Shown here: positions 9,144-17,628 of the stretch, piece after piece
Position numbering within the stretch: position 1 is the first letter of the stretch
How the letters are laid out: the number at the start of each line of letters is the position of its first letter
NCBI GenBank assembly: GCA_963732635.1
Contig: CAVTAL010000035.1
Location: 861,244-925,243, forward strand
Reading direction: 5' to 3'
Length of the DNA: 64,000 nt
Origin: JAKFWF01 sp963732635
GTDB taxonomy: Bacteria > Pseudomonadota > Alphaproteobacteria > Rhizobiales > Hyphomicrobiaceae
Made by a program: the position numbers and the translations under genes
The notes under the pieces: generated by a model
Database searches by the model: none
What the model was told of the DNA's origin: nothing
What the model saw: the letters and a program-made list of their open reading frames with translations, nothing else

Positions 9144-9259
9144 TACCTGACGTCGGAAAGAGCGCCACTTAGGGTCATCTATCCTGCACGCGCACTTATG
9201 GTGGCTCTATAATTATCGGACGGGTTTCCGGAGTGCATATTATCGTGACCCTTTGATAC

Positions 9260-10051
9260 TCACTTGTTGGCGCCCAAGTCAGACTGTCGGACTAGCGACG
9301 GTGGACCATACAGCCACTGTGCCGCAGCAATATCGGAAGCCTGAAGCCGGTGCACGCTTTCATCATACCGGAAGGCCATCAAAGAGCGTGCGCCTACTGG
9401 ATGATCGAGGCCAATCGCGTGTCCGATTTCATGGGCGAACGTGTGACGCAGATCGTATATGTCCAGCCTGCCATCGAAACCGACCTTCCAGCGCATGGTC
9501 GGATTGAGGCAGATGTAGGATTGCTCGATCGAGACGGCGTCGCCAGTCGCCATTGCTGCGTCGATCCGCGCCGCGGGTTGAGGCGAAGGACCGCCCAGGG
9601 CCTTTGCAACGGGAGCGTTCACGGTGGCGTTGCGATAGCTAAGATTTGCGAACGCTCGACCGATGGACTGGCTCGTGGCGCCGACGACGATATTCGCCTC
9701 GCGCGCGTCCTCTACCTCCACGAAGCTGATATCGGCGACGCTGGCCCAGACCGAGAACGCAAGCCGCAATTCATGTCTCAGAGCCTCCCGGGAAACCACC
9801 GGCGAAGCGGTGTTGATCTCGTCGAATGGACGCATCGCGCCACAGTTGTCGCGGCTCAGCGTCGTCTTGCCCGCTGGCACGGCATACGGAACAGCAAGCA
9901 AGGCATAGGTTACGACCGCACCTGATCCAGCTACTGGAGGCCCCCACTTCATGCTGTAGCCATCGACCCGCAATAAGGCGCGCGCGGCTGCGACGTCGGC
10001 AAAGGCCAACATGGATGCGACAATCAAAGGTAGTAAGAGGAGTGCCCTCAT
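9260..10051 (-). CDS. Secreted matrixin-like zinc metalloprotease (M10 family)
   Basis: 263 aa with an N-terminal signal peptide (RALLLLPLIVASML...ADVAAA). The zinc-binding motif HEIGHAIGLDH occupies residues 207-217: His207, His211 and His217 bind zinc and Glu208 is the catalytic base. It is followed by the Met-turn SLMAFRY. This is the M10/matrixin signature. ATG 10051 has GGGGGAA upstream. There is no obvious propeptide cysteine switch, and no RTX calcium-binding repeats, so it is not a serralysin. The protein is expected in the periplasm or outside the cell. Its neighbours give no clear functional partner. Confidence 0.85.
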   Translation of the reverse strand: MRALLLLPLIVASMLAFADVAAARALLRVDGYSMKWGPPVAGSGAVVTYALLAVPYAVPAGKTTLSRDNCGAMRPFDEINTASPVVSREALRHELRLAFSVWASVADISFVEVEDAREANIVVGATSQSIGRAFANLSYRNATVNAPVAKALGGPSPQPAARIDAAMATGDAVSIEQSYICLNPTMRWKVGFDGRLDIYDLRHTFAHEIGHAIGLDHPVGARSLMAFRYDESVHRLQASDIAAAQWLYGPPSLVRQSDLGANK

Positions 10052-10435
10052 GTTCAAGTTCCCCCGATCAAAACTCGAAGCGTGCGGTCACACGTCGCAT
10101 CCGGCGAGAAGGTGGCAGCCAAATGCCCACCGCTAATTCTGCAGGCAATTTGCTTAGCCGAATGCCACTGCCCCAGTGACGATTCAATTGACCACGCAAT
10201 CAAAGCCCTCTTGAACGCGAGATTAAGGCGGGAGCGCGCAACGCCGCACGGATGCGACCGCATGACACAATTAAGACACACCGGAGTGAGCGCTCCATTG
10301 CAGGGTCTTGCTGTGTCACGCACTGCATTCGCTTTGGCTTCTTGCTTTCGCATGCAGCAGGGACATCGCGGCAACCGCGTTGCAAGAGCGACGGCAATCA
10401 TCATTCGGAGCACTGATATGGAGTTCCGGGTATGG
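10052..10435. other. Intergenic region, no gene recognised
   Basis: 384 bases between the protease gene and the transposase remnant. Open frames exist on both strands but none has a recognisable domain, a good ribosome site or a plausible composition. It adjoins a clearly degenerate area and may itself be eroded sequence. Confidence 0.4.
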
Positions 10436-10570
10436 TGCTCAAGCCGGAGTCGTAAGCTGTCGTTGCCAGTGGCGCGTGATGGTGGAAGTCTCGCCACCCT
10501 CTAAGTGATCGAGGCCGATCTCCCGCTTCAGGTCCTGGAAGTCACGCTCGATGCGCGTGCGCGTGCGCGG
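10436..10570 (-). pseudogene. Remnant of an IS transposase C-terminus (IS701/DDE type), frameshifted
   Basis: On the minus strand one frame reads RIERDFQDLKREIGLDHLEG and an adjacent frame continues GWRDFHHHAPLATTAYDSGL. Joined, these match the conserved C-terminal RIERDYQELKxEIGLxHFEGRGWRGFHHH-LCIAAYGFL block of IS701-type DDE transposases. The two pieces are in different frames, and both the rest of the transposase and the inverted repeats are missing, so it is a dead fragment. It abuts another gene remnant on the other strand. Confidence 0.65.
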
Positions 10571-10594
10571 GATCGGGCGAGGCCGCGGTCGACG

Positions 10595-10822
10595 TTGTAC
10601 TCTGGCCTCGACGGCAACGGGCGGATCGCCAATGCCTTCGCGCCCGATCGGCCGCGCTCGGCATGACCTCCGATCTTGCCGACATCCTGGCGTGGCCGGC
10701 TCTCCGACTATCGCGAGCACGCCGGCTACCGTGTTCCGTTTGCCGGCGAAGTCGCATGGGTGATCGATGGGAAAGAAGTCGTTTGCTGGCGGGGTCGGAT
10801 CGAAACCTGGGTAACGTACTGA
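10595..10822 (+). pseudogene. Remnant of a DUF6544-like protein C-terminus with an in-frame stop
   Basis: The plus strand reads LYSGLDGNGRIANAFAPDRP, then an in-frame TGA at 10664, then LSDYREHAGYRVPFAGEVAW and WRGRIETWVTY before a stop at 10820-10822. The SDYREhxGyRVPFxGEVAW block is what I associate with the C-terminus of DUF6544/YndJ-like proteins. The N-terminal part is absent and the frame starts next to the IS remnant. The likely history is an insertion that truncated the gene, followed by decay of both. Confidence 0.5.
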
Positions 10823-10874
10823 GCCACGCGGGTAGGCAAGCATTCATGCTGCAGCCGGTGCCCGATGACGTGAT

Positions 10875-10888
10875 TTGATCGATATCAA
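10875..10888. promoter_or_regulatory. Perfect FNR/FixK box (TTGAT-N4-ATCAA)
   Basis: TTGAT CGAT ATCAA matches the anaerobox bound by FNR/FixK/Anr-type CRP-family regulators without mismatch. It lies 125-138 nt upstream of the P-type ATPase start, with no gene in between, and suggests induction at low oxygen. Confidence 0.6.
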
Positions 10889-10896
10889 TCGCTTTT

Positions 10897-10944
10897 CGTC
10901 CCAAACGGAAGAGTCAGGCGTACGGTGGAATTCCGTTTGGAACG
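10897..10944. promoter_or_regulatory. Inverted repeat CCAAACGGAA / TTCCGTTTGG before the P-type ATPase
   Basis: Perfect 10-base arms lie at 10901-10910 and 10931-10940, extendable to 14 bases with one mismatch, separated by 20 bases. The right arm is part of a 12-mer also found upstream of the Band 7 gene (9132-9143). It is a candidate operator for an unknown regulator. Confidence 0.45.
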
Positions 10945-11012
10945 ACGCAACACCAACCGAAAGTGGCTAGAATTCCGCCTTTGAGGCTCGGGTACCAAGC
11001 ATCAGTGGCGGA

Positions 11013-13601
11013 ATGGTAGCTGAGATGAAACCGGAAATGAGCACCACCCCATTATCATCCCCCGTGATCACTGGCCTTTCCGCCGCCGAGGTGAAGGCAC
11101 GGCAGACGTCCGAGGGCCTCAACGAGTTGCCCCGCCCCGATCAACGGACGACCTTGCGCATCTTCCTCGAAGTTGTGCGCGAACCGATGTTGGCGCTGCT
11201 GCTTGGCGGCGGCCTAATCTACCTTTTGCTTGGTGACCTGAAGGAAGCGCTGATCCTGCTGGTGTTCGCGAGCATGTCGGTTGCCATCACCGTCGTGCAG
11301 GAGAGCCGGACAGAGCGGGTCCTGGACGCACTACGCGACCTCACCAGCCCCCGTGCCCTCGTCATTCGTGAAGGCGAGCGCAAGCGCATTGCCGGTCGAG
11401 AGGTGGTGCGCGGCGATTTTCTCGTGCTGTCCGAAGGCGACCGCGTACCAGCCGATGCCGTGCTGGTTCAAAGCCACGATCTGCAAACCGATGAATCGCT
11501 CCTGACTGGCGAATCCGTGCCTGTGCGAAAGCTTCAGGTGGTTTCCGGCGTTTCATCCAAAGAGTACCGCCCTGGGGGCGACGACCTGCCGTGTGTGTTC
11601 TCCGGCTCTTTGATCGTGCGCGGGAGGGGGATCGGTGAAGTGACTGCGATCGGCGCCAGAAGCGAAATCGGCAAGATCGGCCAGTCGCTCAGCACTTTGG
11701 AGACGGAACCGCCGCGCCTGCGGGCGCAGACGCAACGGCTTGTTCGAGTCTTCGCCATGGTAGGTGGCGCCGTCAGCCTGCTCGCGGTTGTGCTGTACGG
11801 CGCCTTCCGCGGCGGTTGGCTGGAGGCGTTGCTGGCCGGCATCGCACTTGGCATGTCGATGCTGCCGGAAGAATTGCCGGTGGTGCTGGCGGTCTTCATG
11901 GCCATGGGCGCGTGGCGAATTTCACGGGCGGGCGTGTTGACGCGGCGCGCGGCGGCGATCGAGACGCTCGGGTCCGCGACCGTGCTCTGTACTGACAAGA
12001 CCGGTACGCTCACCGAAAATCGGATGTCCATAGCCGAATTGCGGCTGACCAACGGCGCCATATTTCGGACTCGTGAGGCGAAAGCCCCGGGCCTGCCGGA
12101 CGCGTTTCATGAACTTGTCGAGTTCGGCCTCCTCGCCAGCGCGCCAGAGCCCTTCGATCCGATGGACAAGGCCTTCCATGCGCTCGGCCGCGCGCGCCTT
12201 TTCGGGACCGAGCATCTGCATGGGACCGAATGGATGCTCGTACATGCCTACGGGCTTCGTCCCGAACTATTGGCCATGTCGCAAGTATGGCAGGTCAAGG
12301 GTGGCAAGGAAGAGTTCGTCGTTGCCTCGAAGGGCGCGCCGGAGGCGATGGCCGAGCTTTGCCACCTCTCGACGGAAGAACGTGCCGCGCTCAGGCAGTC
12401 GGTGGACAGCATGGCTGCCGAGGGGCTTCGCGTTCTGGGAGTTGCCCGCGCCACGTTCGCAGGGCCCAAATGGCCAACCTCGCAACATGACATCAGCTTC
12501 GCGTTTGCCGGCCTTGTCGGTCTCGCGGATCCGCTACGCGCGAGCGTACCAGCAGCGGTCGCTGAATGCCGGACCGCCGGTATCAAAGTAATCATGATCA
12601 CGGGCGATTATCCGGCAACAGCGAAGGCCATAGCCCGCCAGGCTGGCCTCGATTGTACTGACGTGGCGACTGGCGACGATCTTGCGGTCATGGATGATGC
12701 CGCGTTGGCCGCGCGCGTCCGCACCGCGACCGTGTTCGCGAGGATCATGCCAGAGCAGAAGCTCCGGATCGTCAATGCGCTGAAAGCCAATGGTGAAATT
12801 GTCGCCATGACCGGAGACGGCGTCAACGACGCGCCGTCGCTCAAAGCCGCGCATATCGGCATTGCCATGGGCGGACGCGGAACAGATGTCGCGCGTGAAG
12901 CGTCAGCGATCGTTCTGCTGGATGACGATTTCGGTTCAATCGTCAAGGCGGTCAGGCTGGGTCGTAGGATCTACGACAATCTACGAAAGGCGATGGGCTT
13001 CATATTTGCAGTGCACGTGCCGATCGCGGGTCTTGCCCTGTTGCCGCTGCTGTTCGGCCTGCCCATCCTATTCGGGCCGATGCACATAGCGTTCCTGGAG
13101 ATGGTAATTGATCCGGTCTGTTCTCTCGTCTTTGAGGCCGAGACCGAAGAAGATGACGTGATGCGACGGCCGCCTCGTTCTCCGGGCGAACCGCTGTTTT
13201 CGCGACATCTGATCGGCTGGAGTGTTTTGCAAGGTGGGCTGGCGTTCGCTCTCGTTGCCTTGATCTTCGTTGTTGGGCATCATCGCGGCATGCCTGACAC
13301 CGAAGTACGCGCGCTGGCCTTCTTTTCCTTGGTGACGACGATTGTCAGTCTCATTCTTGTCAACCGATCGTTCAGCACTTCATTGATCACGGCACTCGGC
13401 CGACCCAATCCGACGCTGGCGTGGGTGCTTCTGACGGTGACGGGAATGCTCGGCCTGACGCTGCTGTGGCCGTTTGCTAGTGCGCTATTCCGGTTCGGAC
13501 CGCTGCATTGGAATGATCTCGCCGTAACACTCGGGGCAGGCGCGCTCGTCCTGATTGCACTCGAGGTGCTGAAGCCGATCTGGCGTGCACGGCTGGCTTA
13601 G
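11013..13601 (+). CDS. P-type cation-transporting ATPase (P2/Ca2+-like)
   Basis: 862 aa pump that drives cations across the inner membrane at the cost of ATP. Actuator loop TGES is at 165-168, the transmembrane PEELP motif at 285-289 (usually PEGLP in Ca2+ pumps), the phosphorylated Asp328 in CTDKTGTLT, and the hinge MTGDGVNDAP at 599-608. Helices follow the hinge, and a cation_ATPase_C region lies near the end (AFLEMVIDPVCSLVFEAE). The N-terminal cation_ATPase_N domain (GLSAAEVKARQTSEGLNELP) is present. There are no N-terminal Cys motifs, so it is not a Cu/Zn/Cd pump; ion specificity is otherwise unknown. It is preceded by a perfect FNR/FixK box and a palindrome, so low-oxygen control is likely. 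Confidence 0.92.
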   Translation: MVAEMKPEMSTTPLSSPVITGLSAAEVKARQTSEGLNELPRPDQRTTLRIFLEVVREPMLALLLGGGLIYLLLGDLKEALILLVFASMSVAITVVQESRTERVLDALRDLTSPRALVIREGERKRIAGREVVRGDFLVLSEGDRVPADAVLVQSHDLQTDESLLTGESVPVRKLQVVSGVSSKEYRPGGDDLPCVFSGSLIVRGRGIGEVTAIGARSEIGKIGQSLSTLETEPPRLRAQTQRLVRVFAMVGGAVSLLAVVLYGAFRGGWLEALLAGIALGMSMLPEELPVVLAVFMAMGAWRISRAGVLTRRAAAIETLGSATVLCTDKTGTLTENRMSIAELRLTNGAIFRTREAKAPGLPDAFHELVEFGLLASAPEPFDPMDKAFHALGRARLFGTEHLHGTEWMLVHAYGLRPELLAMSQVWQVKGGKEEFVVASKGAPEAMAELCHLSTEERAALRQSVDSMAAEGLRVLGVARATFAGPKWPTSQHDISFAFAGLVGLADPLRASVPAAVAECRTAGIKVIMITGDYPATAKAIARQAGLDCTDVATGDDLAVMDDAALAARVRTATVFARIMPEQKLRIVNALKANGEIVAMTGDGVNDAPSLKAAHIGIAMGGRGTDVAREASAIVLLDDDFGSIVKAVRLGRRIYDNLRKAMGFIFAVHVPIAGLALLPLLFGLPILFGPMHIAFLEMVIDPVCSLVFEAETEEDDVMRRPPRSPGEPLFSRHLIGWSVLQGGLAFALVALIFVVGHHRGMPDTEVRALAFFSLVTTIVSLILVNRSFSTSLITALGRPNPTLAWVLLTVTGMLGLTLLWPFASALFRFGPLHWNDLAVTLGAGALVLIALEVLKPIWRARLA

Positions 13602-13726
13602 GCGTAATCAAGTGTCTTGGCTCGGCCGAGCCGAAATTGGTTGCCACAAATCTAACAACTCGAGTTCCACGGCGGCAAGGAATTCCGAAAAAAACCCAAT
13701 GAAATCAGTTTGTTAAAATAGACGTC

Positions 13727-13816
13727 TGGCGGAGAGGGGGGGATTCGAACCCCCGATGCCCTTGCAGGCATGCCGCATTTCGAGTGCGGTGCGATCGACC
13801 ACTCTGCCACCTCTCC
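13727..13816 (-). tRNA. tRNA-Ser (anticodon CGA)
   Basis: A 90-nt cloverleaf with encoded CCA. The acceptor stem GGAGAGG pairs with CCTCTCC. The anticodon arm CCGCA-CTCGAAA-TGCGG gives anticodon CGA. A long variable arm (GCATGCCTGCAAGGGCATC) is diagnostic of a class II tRNA, and the T arm is GGGGG-TTCGAAT-CCCCC. Confidence 0.97.
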
Positions 13817-14067
13817 CAGGGCTCGCTGTCGCGAACCCATTTTCGTAATCGTGCGGGATCCCGGGCGTGGTCGGCCCGGCGCTGCGATAACGGCGTCGCT
13901 GGGTCGTCTAGGCCATGATCCAGGTTTGCGCAAGAGGCACGCGGCAGCATGTTCGCCGCCACTCCCGCATTCGTGGTCTGCGGCGACGTTGCCCGTGGGG
14001 TGCTGGACATTTGCCCGTCGCGCTGTTGACATGGCCCCGAACAGTCAGCGCGCCCGAGGACCTCCCG

Positions 14068-15306
14068 ATGAGCCAGATGCTTTTTCGCAATTTCGAACTG
14101 CTGGACCCCAACCGCCACGACGAGCGGGTTGGTGGTTTTGAGGTCCTGGTCGAGGGCGAACTCATCAAGGAAGTGTCCGACAAGCCGATAAAGTCGGCGG
14201 GTGCCACGGTCGTTGACTGCGGCAAGCGGACGCTGATGCCGGGTCTGATTGATGCCCATGTGCACGTTGTTGCCGGCCTCGTCAGTCTTGGCGCGAACGC
14301 CATGCTGCCGGAGGCGACCGTCGCCTTCCACGCCATGCGCATCATGCGCGGCATGCTCGACCGCGGGTTCACCACCGTGCGCGACGTTGGTGGCGCCACT
14401 TATGCACTGGTCGAGGCAGTCGATAATGGCTGGATCGACGGCCCGCGCCTCGTAATCTCCGGCAAGGCGCTGTCGCAGACTGGCGGTCATGCCGACACTC
14501 GCACTCGCTACGACAAGCGCGAGCCATCGACGTGGCAGCATGGTCTCGGTGCCCTCGGCCGCATCGCCGACGGCGTTGCCGACGTGCGCAAGGCCGCTCG
14601 CGAGGAGATCAAGCAGGGCGCGCATCTGATCAAGATCATGGCCAATGGCGGCGTCGCCTCGCCCAACGATCCGATCCACTTCCTCGGCTACAGTCGCGAG
14701 GAGATCATCGCCGTGGTCGAAGAGGCGAGCAACGCCGGCACCTACGTCTCGGCTCACCTTTATACCGACGAGGCGATCCGCCGCGCCGTCGAGTGCGGCG
14801 TGCACAGCCTCGAACACTGCAACCTGATCACCGAGAAGACCGCCCGGTTCGCCGCCGAGAAGGGTGCGATTGCCTGTCCGACGCTCGTCACCTACGAGTA
14901 CCTGAAGATCGAGGGCAAATCGCTCGGTCTGCCGGCGGTGTCGGTCGCCAAGGTCGACAGCGTCGGTCTGGCCGGCCTGAAGTCGCTGGAACTCATGAAG
15001 GCGGGCGGCCTCACCATGGCTTTCGGCACCGACCTGCTCGGCGAGATGCACCGCCACCAGTCGGAAGAATTCCCAATTCGCGGTCGCGTGCTGCCAGCAA
15101 TCGAGGTGCTGCGCTCGGCGAGCAAGCATGCCGCGAAGCTGCTGCGCCGCGAGGGCCAGATCGGCATCATCGCCGCCGGTGCCTACGCCGACATGATCAT
15201 GGTCGACGGCAATCCGCTGAAGGATCTGACGCTGTTGACCGGCCAGGGCAAACATATCCCGGCCATCGTCAAGGGCGGCAAATTCCACAAGAACAAGATC
15301 GGTTGA
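14068..15306 (+). CDS. Metal-dependent amidohydrolase family protein
   Basis: 412 aa, with all the usual amidohydrolase features. HVH in GLIDAHVHVVAG is near residue 70, a metal-bridging Lys candidate is in HLIKIMANGG, and later His are in VSAHLYTDEA and GVHSLEHC. The final Asp is in MAFGTDLLGE, with the C-terminal small domain GAYADMIMVDGNPL. This resembles the imidazolonepropionase/Xaa-Pro-type subgroup. The reaction is probably hydrolysis of a cyclic or linear amide; the substrate is not readable. It overlaps or directly abuts an ABC permease gene downstream, so the enzyme and its transporter may be co-expressed. GAGGA lies upstream of ATG 14068. Confidence 0.88.
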   Translation: MSQMLFRNFELLDPNRHDERVGGFEVLVEGELIKEVSDKPIKSAGATVVDCGKRTLMPGLIDAHVHVVAGLVSLGANAMLPEATVAFHAMRIMRGMLDRGFTTVRDVGGATYALVEAVDNGWIDGPRLVISGKALSQTGGHADTRTRYDKREPSTWQHGLGALGRIADGVADVRKAAREEIKQGAHLIKIMANGGVASPNDPIHFLGYSREEIIAVVEEASNAGTYVSAHLYTDEAIRRAVECGVHSLEHCNLITEKTARFAAEKGAIACPTLVTYEYLKIEGKSLGLPAVSVAKVDSVGLAGLKSLELMKAGGLTMAFGTDLLGEMHRHQSEEFPIRGRVLPAIEVLRSASKHAAKLLRREGQIGIIAAGAYADMIMVDGNPLKDLTLLTGQGKHIPAIVKGGKFHKNKIG

Positions 15307-15326
15307 TCGAGGCCTGGGAGCCGCGC

Positions 15327-16196
15327 GTGCAACGTATAGCCACTTCAATTGCCGACATCGAGGCCACCGCGCCGGCGCCACGTTCTAATCTGCGACGCAG
15401 CTTGGGGCGCTGGGCGCTGCGCGGCGTAGCTGGGATGGCGCTCGGCTACATTCTGTTGCCGCTGATCTTCGTGACGTGGCTCGCATTCTTCAAGCAGGAA
15501 ATCCCATCGTTTCCACCTGAAGGCTATACGCTCAAGTGGTTCGGCGAGATCGCCGACAACAAGAGTTTCGTCAGCGGCTTCTCGTTGAGTTTGCAGGTCG
15601 GACTGCTGGCGATGTTGTTCGGACTACTGCTGGCGGTGCCGGCGAGCTTGATGCTGGCGCGTCGACGACTGCCGTTTCATGGCGCGCTGAATCAGATTTT
15701 GCTGCTGCCGCTTGTGGTCCCAGGCATCGTCATGGGTACATCGATCTATGTGTTCCACATCGAATCCGAGATGGCGACGGGGATGCCGGTGCTGGGTTCA
15801 TTCGCTGGTCTCGTCGCCGCCCACACGCTGATCGTAATCCCGTGGACGGTGCGGCTCGTCACCGCGAGCCTTGCCGGCATGGATCGTACCGTCGAGGAGG
15901 CGGCGCAGAATCTTGGCGCCACGCCGCTGGTGACGTTCTGGCGCGTGACTCTGCCGGCGATCAAGCCCGGCATTGTCGCTGGCGCGCTGTTCGGTTTCGT
16001 GATGTCTTTTGGCAATCTCGAGATGAGTTTGTTTCTTGTGGGGCCGGGACGCACCACGCTGCCGATCGCGATTTTGCAGTACCTAGAGTGGAAGATCGAT
16101 CCGACGGTTGCGGCCGTGTCGGTTGTCCAGATTGCCATTATTGGCACCGCGATGCTGATCACGGATCGTTACGTGAAATTGGCGCGGGTGGTGTGA
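15327..16196 (+). CDS. Lone ABC transporter permease, PotC type
   Basis: About 289 aa from GTG 15327 (GGGAG 9 nt upstream). A TTG at 15303 overlapping the amidohydrolase TGA is an alternative start. It has an N-terminal span near residue 40, further spans, and the EAA loop (TVEEAAQNLGATPLVTFWRVTLPAIKPG) at about residues 185-215. It looks like the second permease of a polyamine/opine-type importer, but no ATPase, first permease or binding protein lies nearby. It may share subunits with the creatinase-linked importer at 802-5465 or belong to a split locus. The frame also reads open upstream through the amidohydrolase gene, but that part is not coding. Confidence 0.87.
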   Translation: MQRIATSIADIEATAPAPRSNLRRSLGRWALRGVAGMALGYILLPLIFVTWLAFFKQEIPSFPPEGYTLKWFGEIADNKSFVSGFSLSLQVGLLAMLFGLLLAVPASLMLARRRLPFHGALNQILLLPLVVPGIVMGTSIYVFHIESEMATGMPVLGSFAGLVAAHTLIVIPWTVRLVTASLAGMDRTVEEAAQNLGATPLVTFWRVTLPAIKPGIVAGALFGFVMSFGNLEMSLFLVGPGRTTLPIAILQYLEWKIDPTVAAVSVVQIAIIGTAMLITDRYVKLARVV

Positions 16197-16202
16197 TCAG
16201 CT

Positions 16203-16496
16203 CTACGCCAAGGTGTGGACGATCACCGGCCCCGCCGATGCGGTGACCGGGCCATCGAGCATCGCCGAAAGATTGCGCTCGATCCAAGAAAGGCCTCGGC
16301 GGTTCAACTCCTGTGCGCCCTCGAAGCTGTCGAATATGGCGACCGCCGTCACGACGTCGTCGGGTGCGTAAACCACGTAGTAGCTCATGAACCCGGGCAC
16401 GTGACTGATAACCGGGATTGCGCCTTCCTTGATGCGCTTGGCCAGTTTATCGGCCATGCCGGGCTTGGCCTTGCCTTGTCGAATGGCGGCATACAT
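16203..16496 (-). CDS. Antibiotic-biosynthesis-monooxygenase (ABM)-like small protein
   Basis: About 97 aa from ATG 16496, which has GGGAG 8 nt upstream; an in-frame GTG at 16505 would add three residues. The pattern YAAIRQGKAKPGMADKLAKRI, VPGFMSYYVVYAPDDVVTAVAIFDS and an Ala/Gln-rich final helix fits the dimeric alpha-beta barrel (ABM) fold. No catalytic assignment is possible. It is convergent with the permease gene, whose stop lies 6 nt away. Confidence 0.75.
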   Translation of the reverse strand: MYAAIRQGKAKPGMADKLAKRIKEGAIPVISHVPGFMSYYVVYAPDDVVTAVAIFDSFEGAQELNRRGLSWIERNLSAMLDGPVTASAGPVIVHTLA

Positions 16497-16574
16497 GAGC
16501 TTCACTCCCAGTTCCGGTTACACTTCGGCGCGGCCGGGAGGCCGCAGCAGCTTCCACGACCTGACCTTGACGTC

Positions 16575-17468
16575 TCACTCGTCTGGCCGATGCCGTGCGA
16601 ACAAGCTTGCTGGAAATTCGGCGGCATAGCGGCGACCCTTGACTGGCGATCGGAAAACCGGGCGGCTGCGGGGATCCGGCACCACGACCATTCGATAGAG
16701 GTGCCAGGTGGAATGTCCCAGGATCGGCAGCACGATCGCCAACCCCACGAGTAAGGGAAGTGAGCCGATAGCGAGACCAGCAGCGACGATGAGCCCCCAC
16801 ATCGCCATAACCAGCGGGTTCTTCAGCACCGCTCGGGTCGAAGTGACGATCGCGGCGGCGAACCCGACATTGCGATCGAGCAGCAAGGGGAACGACACCA
16901 CGGTCAACGTGAAGGCGACGATCGCGAACAGCAGGCCGATCACGTTGCCGACGATGGCCAGTGTGCGACCTTCGCGCGTAAACAGCAGATCATGGATGAA
17001 TTGGCCGATGGTTACCGTGTCGCGATTGCCGAAATAGGCGAGGTACATTCCATTCGCGAGCACAATCCAGATGGCGAACAGGCCAAACAGCAATAGGCCG
17101 AGGATTACGATGGTTCGGAAAGACGCGGAGTGGACGATATCGAAGGCATGGCTCCAAGATGTATCGAGCCCGCTCTCGCGCCGACGGCTCAATTCGTAGA
17201 GCCCGATCGCCGCGAATGGCCCGAGCAGGGCAAAGCCAGAGGCCAATGGATAGAGCAGCGGGACGAAGTCATAACCGAACGTCGCGGCCGCCATCAGGAG
17301 CCCCGCGATTGGATAAATCAAGACAAGGAAAATTGCGTGGGTCGGCATCGCGCGGAAGTCATCAATGCCCAACTCCAGCGCCCGTCGCAGATCGGCGACG
17401 GTGATGGTTCGCACTTCGGGCAACTCGTGCACTGCCTCGACGGGCAGGATCAGGTCTGGTTGTGCCAT
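16575..17468 (-). CDS. DUF2189 family integral membrane protein
   Basis: 297 aa. A soluble N-terminus (VRTITVADLRRALELGIDDFRAMPTHAIF) leads into about six hydrophobic helices. The RTITVxDLxxAL-G--DF start and the GPFAAIGLYELSRRRESG segment are characteristic of DUF2189. The function is unknown. The C-terminus is basic (KGRRYAAEFPASLFARHRPDE). It is monocistronic as far as the sequence shows. Confidence 0.85.
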   Translation of the reverse strand: MAQPDLILPVEAVHELPEVRTITVADLRRALELGIDDFRAMPTHAIFLVLIYPIAGLLMAAATFGYDFVPLLYPLASGFALLGPFAAIGLYELSRRRESGLDTSWSHAFDIVHSASFRTIVILGLLLFGLFAIWIVLANGMYLAYFGNRDTVTIGQFIHDLLFTREGRTLAIVGNVIGLLFAIVAFTLTVVSFPLLLDRNVGFAAAIVTSTRAVLKNPLVMAMWGLIVAAGLAIGSLPLLVGLAIVLPILGHSTWHLYRMVVVPDPRSRPVFRSPVKGRRYAAEFPASLFARHRPDE

Positions 17469-17628
17469 CGGCCATCCTCCGGAGCTTTTGGATCCAAAGG
17501 GGCGCGGCAGTGCGTGAGCGTGCGACTATCGGGGCAACCACGGTCACGTCATGTCGCAACCCGGTAACATCGAAATCGTATCATGTTCAAAATCGATTGT
17601 CGTCCGTGAATATCTGCTGGAAGTGGGA

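Noticed and set aside
14532..15302. Upstream extension of the lone permease through the amidohydrolase gene
   Set aside because: The extra residues are a Arg-rich shadow of the amidohydrolase gene; the permease domain begins after GTG 15327.
13705..15381. A long minus-strand open frame of 558 codons opposite the amidohydrolase and tRNA
   Set aside because: It overlaps a tRNA gene and a well-supported plus-strand enzyme, and its composition is that of a GC-rich antisense frame without domains.
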